From the NCBI GenBank assembly GCA_963971225.1, contig OZ020267.1:116732891-116796890 (forward strand): DNA of 64,000 bases, in the 5' to 3' direction. The translations under genes and the position numbers were made by a program. This DNA comes from Melieria omissa (Eukaryota > Arthropoda > Insecta > Diptera > Ulidiidae). Within the stretch, counting starts at the first letter, position 1. The number at the start of each line of letters is the position of its first letter. The notes beneath the pieces are model-generated. The model searched no databases and was not told where the DNA came from. It worked only from the letters and a program-made list of their open reading frames with translations. Positions 11,940-20,966 of this stretch are shown in pieces.

Positions 11940-12207
11940 TGTTCAACACCGACGACGGTCCAGTGCCGCCCGCCACTATGACACCATTGCCGCTAACAAC
12001 TGTCCCACCGCCGCTACTGCCGCCTCCAACCGCACTGACCGCCGCGTCCACAATGTGGTCGCCGCTGTTGCTGCCAATCTGCTGCGGTATGATGATTTTG
12101 TTCGTGGAGTCCCCCGCTGTTGCCGAGAGCACTAGGAGGGCCCCAATTAGACACCAGGGGCCCATCAACTTAACACTTTTTCGGTACACGCCGCACGTTG
12201 AAGGCAT
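11940..12207 (-). CDS. Signal-peptide exon of the DIP/Lachesin-like protein
   Basis: This is the first coding exon, 89 codons plus one base. The minus-strand ATG at 12207 opens MPSTCGVYRKSVKLMGPW. A hydrophobic core, CLIGALLVLSATAG, follows (about residues 19-32), a classic secretory signal. Next is a low-complexity Gly/Ser linker (GGGSSGGG, residues 61-68) ending GPSSVLN. The donor is a perfect GTAAGT. The single base left over (A) plus the CT that opens the exon at 5726 makes ACT (Thr). That phase match is strong evidence the two exons belong together. A second in-frame ATG at 12165 (MGPW) also yields a good signal peptide and could be the true start. The intron between them is about 6.2 kb. 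The plus-strand frame across here is an antisense shadow. Confidence 0.8.
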
Positions 12208-12392
12208 AAGCAACACTTGCGCATTATTTGCAGCACTTGTAGAACGCCGCAAGCACTCTTATGCAGTTTTATGCGGCGCTGGACAAAGGTTGCGGCCGAA
12301 AGTCAGTGTTTACTGCACGGAATGCGTAACTTTGGTTCCGGTTTCTAATTGTGGTACACCTGTGCAACGCAATGTGCACTTGTAGTTGTTCA
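12208..12392 (-). promoter_or_regulatory. Probable 5' leader of the DIP-like gene
   Basis: The GC-richer composition of the signal-peptide exon continues upstream to about 12390 and then falls sharply, as expected for a 5'-UTR. On the minus strand a weak acceptor-like GCACAG occurs near 12350. I cannot tell whether transcription starts here or this is an internal exon with more 5'-UTR upstream. No TATA box is convincing. Confidence 0.35.
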
Positions 12393-12624
12393 ATTTCAAA
12401 ATTGTTCTTGTATTGAACTTGCTTTCGTGATATATGTAGAAACAAAGGAATTTACTATTATTATGCTATATGCTTGATTTTGAAAATTTGTCATATTAGT
12501 CCTAGAGTTAGTCCTCTGCACCCAAATGAATTAAATTAAAAATATTAGAAAAAGGGGTTGATTTAGTTGAACTCATGGTTTGTAATCCAGCGCACGAATC
12601 ATTGAGTCAATGTGACTAGTTACA

Positions 12625-13020
12625 CAGTGCAACAAATTCAAAAAAAAATGCCGAGGGATCTAGCTCTTTGAATGCTTTTTTACCAGAAGTCACTTATTTA
12701 AATTTAGCTCTCACGGGTTCCAGGATATTCAAGGATAAACATTTAATTGAGGTCCTTCATATCCGTTTTCATGAAACTTTTCCAAAAAGGATATTGTGAT
12801 ATCGACTTCATATCATTAGCTTTCATTTGATGTAAAATTTATTCCTTTCTGACATTTGAGTCAAGAGATATGATGTTTTAAAAGTTTCGGGAAGGTGCAT
12901 TAAGCCGCCATCTTTAAACTGCATTTAAAAAAAAACTCGAACATTCCGGGAAAAATCGCTTGACACTTTTTCATCTACTGAGGTCCTCTATCGAATAAGA
13001 TGGGTTTGACCTTGTCCCTT
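12625..13020 (-). repeat. Dispersed repeat, copy 1 (CAGTGCAACAAATTC family)
   Basis: This stretch shares long matches with the inverse of 44372-44902. Examples are the text around CACGGGTTCCAGGATATTC, the ATATGATGTTTTAAAAGTTT stretch, and GGGTTTGACCTTGTCC. Both copies begin with ACAGTGCAACAAATTC followed by an A run. In copy 1 the internal order differs because the terminus abuts sequence that lies at the far end of copy 2. It is a transposon-derived repeat of unassigned class. Confidence 0.7.
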
Positions 13021-13381
13021 GTTTCAGTGTTGAACTGTGTTATCAATCCAAAGAGAGCTAAAGTTTTTAAATGAAATTCGAAACTTTCTCGACGGAGGAA
13101 AATCAATTTTTAACTCTAAAAAAGTTTACAAAATGAGTGCACATACGCTAAACGAAGAGCCGGTGAGACATTTTCACTAAGTGGAAAAGAGCCTACCCAA
13201 ACATCTACCCCCACCCCCGTAGCTAAGATTTCGCTGTTTCAATATTTCTTAAGCTACTTTGCGATTGAACTAAAGTTTTTGAGTTTACTAACGATTTCCT
13301 CTCTTTTGGTTTTGCAAGTGGGGAATGCATAAAGGGCTGACCATGTGTGCGTTTGTAGTGAACATAAATTTATGTTGTAAC

Positions 13382-13946
13382 CAGTGTTGTGACTAATTTA
13401 TTAAAGTAGTGTAACTAATTGCGTAATATTTTACTTTTGCTTTAAAAATGTAGTGTAACTAGTTACTTTTCCCATAAGTAATCACCTTCAGTAATATTAC
13501 TACTTGTTTCAAGTTACTTATTACAATATTACTTTTTAGTCAACAAAGTTCTAATTTTCATGTAAAACAGCAGCATAACATGATTAAGATCTATTACAAT
13601 TATACAACGCTGCACTTGTTCATACTAGACATAGCTCGCGTGTTTCATTTCCAACTAAGTTTGGTAGTGGAGAAAGAATTAACATTTGCAAGCAGATTCA
13701 AGCGGTTTTAACAAAAAAGGAACGAAATAGAAATTTTAATTCAAAATGAAATAAACATTTAACCTGATTGTTCTTTTGCAGAATGACTACTTTTAATAGC
13801 TGGAAATTCCGCAAATATTTCGATTTGCTGACGGAAAACAATATAATACTTTTTGTAATGTAAATAATGTAACGATATTTCTATCGATGGCCAGGAATGT
13901 GTAATGAGTAATATGTTACTGTCAAAAGTAATAAGTCCCAACACTG
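13382..13946. mobile_element. hAT-superfamily MITE
   Basis: A 565-bp element with inverted termini CAGTGTTG and CAACACTG. It is flanked by a perfect 8-bp target-site duplication, GTTGTAAC (13374-13381 and 13947-13954). The ends carry repeated AGTAAT/GTAACTA motifs (for example TAGTGTAACTA near the left and AGTAATATGTTACT near the right). An 8-bp duplication with CAGTG ends is diagnostic of hAT. No transposase remnant is readable. Confidence 0.92.
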
Positions 13947-13954
13947 GTTGTAAC

Positions 13955-16733
13955 GACATCCACATAAATGTACGTTATACTAAAAGTTGGTATTTGAAAC
14001 ACTTATCACACGGAAATAGATTTAGAACGGATGGAAATTGAAAAAAGTCAGTAGGATCTGTTTTTGTCGTTATTTTGCATCATTTGGAAAATACATTATT
14101 CTTGAACGTGGTCTTGGATTTTACACTATCATTTGAACTAAACCCCGGTCACCATTTTCACTGCTCACTTTAAATTTGTCCGACTGGCCTTATCACGGTG
14201 TCAAGTCTAGGGCGGCGCCCGCCAAGCCATAACAACAAAATCGCATGAGATTCTAATTAAAATGCATTAAAAGTCAAGAAATTAAAATTCGTCTGAAAAG
14301 GCGTCGAGTTATGGTATAAATTGCTTAAAAGTATGCGGGCGGGGTAAGTATGGGTGAGTGTGAGGCGCCTCTTAGCTTAATGACTAATGACGACATATGT
14401 TGCAATTTGCTGCTACACACACATTTACATGCGCATACACACATAGAACGCCGAACATCTACATTTAATGGAACAACTTGCAAGCTGCCGGCTGCTGGCT
14501 GCTTGCTTCTTGTTTGCCGCCACGCCTGCCAGCTCCATGCAAGTACGTGTGTGTGCCTCGCATGCACATGCAATTAATTTCAATGTTACTTCTCCGCACA
14601 TTGCTTTATGCTTTATGCGTTGCTTTCTACTTTCTCTTATTTTTCTTAATATTTTTATTATGATGTTTTTATTAAATGAAACTTTTCCCAGGGATTAGCA
14701 GCTACTTCGGGTGGATCGGCGGAAGAAAGAAAGTAGTGGCGAGCAGCTTGTGGTAGAGAAAGAGAAATGGAGTTTTACGCGCGCTGTGCTTAGGTTTTTG
14801 TTGCAGGTTTTGCCGTCCTTTGAAAACTCGTAGTAGACAAGCCGGAAGTTTTTCAGTTATGAAGGCAGTTTAGGAGCGTGAAAACATCGGTAGCGACAAA
14901 TGTGTCTGCTAAATTTGGACGATTTAATTTCAGAGAGCATCCTTGCATTAAGTGATGGTTAGACGAATATATAAAGAATGTACTTGTTTTACTCGGTGTC
15001 TGCCCGCATGCTGTCGGAGGCTCATTAATTCCAATAGTTTAAAAGTGGAACGTTCAGGAAAATGTTGGAAATGTGCTGCGTCGTAAATGAATTAAAAACG
15101 TATTCGATGCAGTCCGCCTGAGTATGCAGCGGTCTGGGTGGGCTGTAATAGCCACAAGCGACCACAAGTCTCAAAACAACAAATGAACCACACAGTTTAC
15201 TGCCTACAAATTTCATGGCTGTACACAGCCCGATCGTTTGCTCGCGTTTTCCCCTGCTCTGTCGCACGTCACTCCATCGCACGACCGTTTCTTCGTTTGA
15301 CTTGTTGCTGTGTTGGTCTGCTTAAAAGTTCGCTTTTCAAAGAAAAATTCTAATTAAAAGGATTTCATTGTGTGCGCCTCCCGACGCGTGCGTGTGGCTT
15401 AGTGCAATGAAATTAAATGCGGTGGGCGTGCTATGCGCACTTGACTTCGCCTGGGAGAAGGAGTGCACAGACGCCCCCATTCTACTTCGCCGTTCGCTGT
15501 GCGCGAACAGCCGAGTGGAATTTGAAGAGTTGGCACAGATTTCGGTGCTAGCATGCGTGCCCGAGTTTTTGGCGTCGCCGAGAAGACAGCCCCGCTCGTT
15601 CCATCTAGCATGCATACAAATGGGCTGACAGCCGAGCAGACAGCTGTGTGGTGGACTAGCGGCGGTGGGCGCCTCTTCATTACAGTGGCTATTTAAAATT
15701 TCGGCAACGTATTAGTCACTCCCCCTCTATGCCTGCTGGCATCGTCATTGGCATTTGCAAACCGCCTGGCAGGTTTAGCCCAACGATGCCTGCCTGAAGA
15801 CTGCTGCGAATGCTGCGCTGTGGCCTATGGCAACGCACGCAACGCAAAAACAAAGCACAGCAACGGCAACAACAGGAATATTAAACGTAATGATAGCAAC
15901 AAAGCGTGTGGCAACAACGGAAAGTACAAACAGCAAATAATGACAATTGCGAACATCTGCCGCTGTTCTTTCCGCTGCTGTAGTTGTTGCCGTCGTTGCT
16001 GACGGCACAGTCATTCGTTAGGATATTGTTTTGCGGTTTTGAATTTTGGTTTTGTGGCTTAATAAGGCGCTTTTTACGGCTCTGATGACGCTCGCCGGCT
16101 TGTCGCTGTGCAATTTTTTTTGGAGCTGCTTTAGCACGACAGCTCCTTTGGATGTGTCGCTGTCGCCGCCGCCGTGCCACTGTCATTGTTTCCTTTCTTT
16201 GTCACTGACTTCTGCCTAGTATCGAGATGCTACTGCGTCCGCGGCAATTGAGGGGTTTTCTTGGCTTTCGTGCTGCAATGCCAAATTGCTGCTAAGTGGC
16301 AGCTTAAAGACGACAAGGAATTTCAAATTTATAAGTACACCACTTGTAATTGTTGTTCTTCATAAATATTATCATTTGTGGTAATTTGGAGAATACCACG
16401 TGTTAGCGTATCAAGATTTATGTGTCTAGGAATTAATTTAAAAAAATTTTAGATTTTGAGAGAAGAAACATCTTAAGTGCATTGGGAAGGTTGGGTGTAA
16501 TAACATTCTGGTACTTTGGCATTTCTTTTGTAGGAGATTCTGCTTGAGAACTACTGTGAGAATTGTGCACTTTGAAGTCATAGACAGTCACTTTGTACAC
16601 CACACGTGTGTTGTGGACACGCACGTGTCTAAATATTCATTAGCAGCAACATTAAAAAACGCCGCATCACTATTTATGCAACATGAAACATTTACATGCC
16701 TGAACATAATTATAAACAAAAGAGGCTGAAAGT
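13955..16733. other. Non-coding stretch with GC-rich patches
   Basis: No gene is recognised. GC-richer blocks lie at about 14340-14570, 15100-15660 and 15780-16270. The last has CAA/CAG-rich low-complexity sequence (about 15830-15930). A TATTTAAA box near 15690, about 25-30 bases before TTAGTCACT, is the most promoter-like pair here, on the plus strand, but it is weak. These blocks could be 5'-UTR exons or promoter of the minus-strand gene. Confidence 0.3.
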
Positions 16734-16798
16734 AATTCGCACACGCACTACAAAAGTGACACAACTCAAAATTTTTAATTTTCGGGTTTATGTGTTAA

Positions 16799-17326
16799 CC
16801 CTTTCGCTACAGGTTTTTACTGGGGAAAGTAAACATTTTAAATTTTACGTCTTAAACTTCTATGTGGTTATATTACCAACATTCCATAAAAAAATTTTTA
16901 ATTTTTATAGTCGGACCCTGTATTTTAGGGTGTTTTTCTATAAGAGCAACCACATCGTTGTGGCTGTAATAATTACGAAAACATTAAATTTTGTAGGCAT
17001 AATGAAAATGTGAAAATTTTTTCAGCTAAATTCAATTTCAGCTAAAATTGAAAAATAAATGTATCTAAATTGAAAGAAACCGTCAAATCAAAAAGGTTCT
17101 CTAATTTGTTCTGCTTCTTCTTCCTCTACTATGTCAAGATATACTATTAAAAAAACGTGTATACTTCCCTTCTTTAAACTTTAATACTCAGTTTATTAAG
17201 ATCGTATTTTCCCTAAAACTTCAAGCTATTCTAAAGACCAACAAAAAAATTTATTCTTGCAACCATAGAGGATACAGACGTTCACAAAGTAGCATGTTGC
17301 CATATGGCAACAAAATAGCGAAAGGG
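16799..17326. mobile_element. TTAA-flanked piggyBac-like element (family 3, copy 1)
   Basis: A 528-bp element with termini CCCTTTCGCTA on both sides, inverted, between TTAA copies at 16795-16798 and 17327-17330. The host MITE's uninterrupted paralogue has a single TTAA at 36850-36853, proving a precise insertion with TTAA duplication. Just inside the right end is the perfect 18-bp palindrome TGTTGCCATATGGCAACA (17295-17312). An inverted copy lies at 20462-20962. A frame crosses it but has no recognisable domain. Confidence 0.92.
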
Positions 17327-17550
17327 TTAATACTGTGAACAATGCATCTATCTACCAATAAGCAAAAGCAAAGTATATTTTGTTGTTGTAAACTGTTGCA
17401 AAAATACAGTTAAGTCTCTCTTCATGTCAGAAGTTTGATGCTATTTGATCGCTGTAGCTCAATGCAAAAGAGTCTTAACTCAAACTGTGACACTTTTGAC
17501 GAAATAAATTTTTGTTGAAGCTAATTTTAAGTAAAGCTCTGACATTTTTA

Positions 17551-18330
17551 GGGCCGTTTTCTCATCTTCCCGTTAACTTTAAAGTTCACTTTAACGGGCC
17601 GATAAACGCATTTTCGTTTTCTCATCTGCCCGTTAAGCTATCCTCCCGATAAAATTTACCGGGAGGATTGAGTGCCTGTTAAACTTTAAAGTGAACTTTA
17701 AGTGGAAATGGTGCCAAGTACATGCATATGTTTGTTTACAAACAAAAAACAGCTGATAATGAAATTACAATTTGAAATGAAATTTGAATTTGAGATCTTT
17801 CGGTATGGAAAATAGGCAGATTTCTTAAATTCATGCACTGGAAGGCGCTTTTGAAGGTACGGAGTCGCAAAATGCGGCAAATATAACATATAACAGCCAA
17901 TTGGACTATTTCACTGCTTTGCACTGCTGACATGTCCAATCGCTGCTGGGCGGCCACCTGCGTGATACGTCTCGCTCTTCTGCGCTGCAAGTTCCAGCTT
18001 GGACTTACGCTTCAAGCTGTCAAACTTGTCCCTCAACGATTTCCAACGCCGGGACACGCCCCATTTGGCTGTAAAAGCATCAACAAGATTTTGCCAGGCA
18101 AAATTTTTATTTTTTCCTTAAAAAATAATTACAATTTTTCACAAACAGCTGATTGCGCCGCCAAGTGCTGCCCAATGCTGACCAGTGATGCCAAAAAATC
18201 AGACCTGTTAAATTTATATTTATCAGGAAGATGAGAAAACGAAAATATTTACCGGCCACTTTAAAGTGACCTTTAGCTAAAGTTCACTTTAGCTACCGGT
18301 CACTTTAACGGGAAGATGAGAAAACGGCCC
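17551..18330 (-). mobile_element. PIF/Harbinger element, non-autonomous
   Basis: A 780-bp element with termini GGGCCGTTTTCTCATCTTCC and the inverse, and a 3-bp TTA duplication (17548-17550 and 18331-18333). A TTA/TWA duplication and GGG/GGC termini are PIF/Harbinger hallmarks. The uninterrupted paralogous MITE at 36793-37424 keeps the empty TTA near 37071. Subterminal hairpin repeats of TTAAAGTTCACTTTAA and CGTTTTCTCATCT occur on both sides. A decayed Myb/SANT-like coding segment lies inside on the minus strand. Confidence 0.88.
17914..18117 (-). pseudogene. Decayed Myb/SANT-like DNA-binding protein of Harbinger
   Basis: An open stretch of 68 codons between two stops, on the minus strand of the Harbinger element. 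It reads FAWQNLVDAFTAKWG, then RRWKSLRDKFDSLKRKSK, then a GGRP turn. The spaced tryptophans, the basic KSLRDKFD-LKRKSK helix and the trailing GG-P are the pattern of the Myb/SANT-like accessory protein that Harbinger elements encode beside their DDE nuclease. It has no start codon, stops on both sides and no nuclease gene nearby. It is a relic that confirms the element's class. Confidence 0.65.
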
Positions 18331-18340
18331 TTAGTATATA

Positions 18341-18560
18341 TTTTCAAATAAAACAATTAATTTCGAATTTTCCAAATTTTTCTTTCGACTTTTTAACTGT
18401 AATTTATAATTATAAAACTCAGCAAAAGTGACATAACTTAAAATAATTTATTTTCAAATAAAAAAATTAATTTCGAATTTTCCAAATTTTTCTTTCGACT
18501 TTTTAACTGTAATTTATAATTATAAAACTCAGCAAAAGTGACATAACTTAAAATAATTCC
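18341..18560. repeat. 110-bp tandem duplication inside MITE copy A
   Basis: 18341-18450 and 18451-18560 are near-identical, each starting TTTTCAAATAAAA and including AGCAAAAGTGACATAACTTA. The paralogous copy at 36793-37424 has only one unit, so the duplication arose in copy A. Confidence 0.9.
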
Positions 18561-18794
18561 GTACTAATTGAATTAAAATATCATCAAAACAGTCACAACT
18601 CAAAATTTTGGATTTTCTAGTGTAAAATAAAAAAAAATTCTTGTAACTTATCCTAAAGCATAATCTGTAAGAATTTTCTACTGAACGGTCTATACGTTAT
18701 TTAAAAAAAAATGTTTGTTTAGCTCAAAAACAGTTTTTTGCGTTTCCTGAAAAATCAAAAATTTTGAGTCACTTTTGTAGTGCGTGTGCGAATT

Positions 18795-20071
18795 GTGATA
18801 TTTTTTGGAAATATTTTGCCAGCCATTGTTGCAAGTGCATTGTTTCAAGTGATCGATCAGAAAAGGCAATTAAGACCAATATTATGGTCCCAGTAAGATG
18901 CCTGCGATGAATATGACAGTGAAGGAAATTGCAAGATTGCATTTTTTACACGCAGGCAGGAGAACAAAGGGCAGCTTATGTGCAAACTGCTTTCACGAGA
19001 ATGCATTGTACTTAATAAAATATTAATTTAATTAAATTCAATACACATGATTGTGCAATGTACAACTAAAACTGGGCACTCAAATGTTACACAAAACAAA
19101 GACTGAAACACCCGCAAGCACGGTACATGCATATGCAGACCGTCGAACTACACTCATACATACAGCCTTATGCACATTAGAGAACACATTGTGGACAGGT
19201 CAACGTTATTGGGCTACTAATACACATTTGAAGCAGCTCAAGGAGGAATAAAATAAAACAAATAATAGCAACAACAACAGCCGCAATGGCAGCAAGTATT
19301 TTAACTGCAATGAGAACCATAACAACAGTAACAACAAAAACTGCAACTGCAACGACAACAGCATCAGTAAACAAGTGCAAAGGACGTTCCGCTGCTTCAC
19401 ATGCAGAGCATTATCCGTCGGCGTGTGTGTCAACCGTTCGTGCATTTCACTGCCCAGCTGTTCAACTGCCAACATGACTCTTCGTCGATTTGTCCATTTG
19501 CTGTCTATCGGTCTGTCTGTGCGTTTTTGTCAACCAGTTTGTGCGTTATATATTTCTGTCTATGATGATCGATATATGCGTCGCTGTGCATGTTCTATAT
19601 GTATGTACGTGTCTAAGTTTATGTGTCACGCACAAGTTTGCATATGTAAATTTAAAATATTAAAATACATTGTGCAAATGCTTGTTTATGCTTTTATGAA
19701 GTGCCAGCAAAGGAAAGTTCGTTTAATCAACAACTGAAACATTTTGAAATTTTTTTGTGATTATTCCTCTTAGTAAAATTAAATAATTAAGATCGATTTC
19801 CTGCAGCTTAAATGATAAGTACAATAATTTTTGTGCGAATTGTATATTCAGTTCGGCTTTTGAGATGTATTGGAGCCACAGCGCTTACTGTAACAGCGAA
19901 CATTTAAGGGATTTTACCATTTAACCAGTCAAATAAAGCGTATTTTTACGCAAGGCAATTGAAATAATGACAAGAAAGGCGTTTTGCCGTTTTATTTTTG
20001 GATTGGATTTAGTAGTTGGATTGTCCAACAGTCGTTTGCTTTACTTGTATGAATGCGTTCAATTTGAATGA
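18795..20071. other. Non-coding stretch, no feature recognised
   Basis: Between the composite MITE and the triplicated repeat. It includes CAACAACAG-type low-complexity sequence around 19260-19370. Frames over 19206-19737 run through this repeat and carry no recognisable domain. Confidence 0.4.
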
Positions 20072-20333
20072 AAAATTAGAATTCATAACTCCATATACCT
20101 AAAGTCAAATCCAAATAAAAATAAAATCATTGTTTTGCGATGAACCAAGTAAATTAAAAAAAAATTAGAATTCATAACTCGATATACCTAAAGTCAAATC
20201 CAGATAAAAATAAAATGATTGTTTCGCGATGAACTAAGGAAATTAAAAAAAATTCGAATTCATTACTCGATATACCTAAAGTCAAATCCAGATAAAAATA
20301 AAATGATTGTTTTGTGATGAACTAAGGCGCCTA
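20072..20333. repeat. Three-unit tandem repeat, unit about 88 bp
   Basis: Three successive units each contain GAATTCATAACTCGATATAC or a close variant, then AAAGTCAAATCCAGATAAAA, then GCGATGAACTAAGG-like text. They start near 20077, 20165 and 20254. Units two and three are most alike, which suggests stepwise duplication. Confidence 0.85.
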
Positions 20334-20461
20334 ATGCTTAAACAAACATTCTGTGCGTATAACTCTTTTACTCGCAAAATTATATGACCTCAGAGGAAGA
20401 TATTGAACATTTGGATTTTAATTTATTTGAACCTGACTATGGATATAGTGTTCTTTCTTAA

Positions 20462-20962
20462 CCCTTTCGCTATATTGTTGCCATATGGCAACATGCTACT
20501 TTGTGGACGTCTGCATCCTCTTGGTTGCAAGAATAGATTTTTTTGTTGGTCTTTAGAATAGCTTGAAGTTTTAGGAAAAATACGAAATTAATAAACTGAG
20601 TATTAAAGTTTAAAGAAGAGAAGTATACACGTTTTTTTAATAGTAAATCTTGACATAGTAAAGGAAGAAGAAGCAGAAAAAATTAGAGAACCTTTTTGAT
20701 TTGACGTTTTCTTTCAATTTAGATAAATTTATTTTTTAATTTTGGCTGAAATAAATGAAAAAATATTCAAATTTTCGTCATGCGTACAAAATTTAATGTT
20801 TTCGTAATTATTACAGCCACAACGAAAAACACTCTAAAATATAGGGTCCGAGTATAAAAATTAAAAATTTTTTATGGAATGTTGATAATATAACCACATA
20901 GAAGTTTAAGACGTAAAATTTAAAATTGTATCTTTCCCCAGTAAAAACCTGTAGCGAAAAGG
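20462..20962. mobile_element. TTAA-flanked piggyBac-like element (family 3, copy 2, inverted)
   Basis: The inverse of the element at 16799-17326, flanked by TTAA at 20458-20461 and 20963-20966. The left end is CCCTTTCGCTATATTG followed by the same perfect 18-bp palindrome TGTTGCCATATGGCAACA (20476-20493). The right end gives CCTTTTCGCTACAGG when inverted. The two copies lie 3.1 kb apart in opposite orientation and have diverged modestly, so a transcript through both could form double-stranded RNA. Confidence 0.9.
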
Positions 20963-20966
20963 TTAA

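Larger units (their letters stand above)
16738..18790. mobile_element. Unassigned 4-bp-TSD MITE, copy A, with two nested insertions
   Basis: The termini are CGCACACGCACTACAAAAGT on the left and its inverse on the right (ending GTAGTGCGTGTGCG), flanked by AATT on both sides. The same element occurs uninterrupted at 36793-37424 (632 bp) flanked by ATAT. So the target duplication is 4 bp, which does not match mariner, hAT or piggyBac. Copy A is inflated by a TTAA element (16799-17326), a PIF/Harbinger element (17551-18330) and a 110-bp tandem duplication (18341-18560). There is no coding sequence of its own. Confidence 0.88.

Noticed and set aside
11924..12385. Plus-strand frame of 153 codons
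   Set aside because: Antisense shadow of the GC-rich signal-peptide exon. The minus-strand exon has a signal peptide, a perfect donor and a phase-matched partner.
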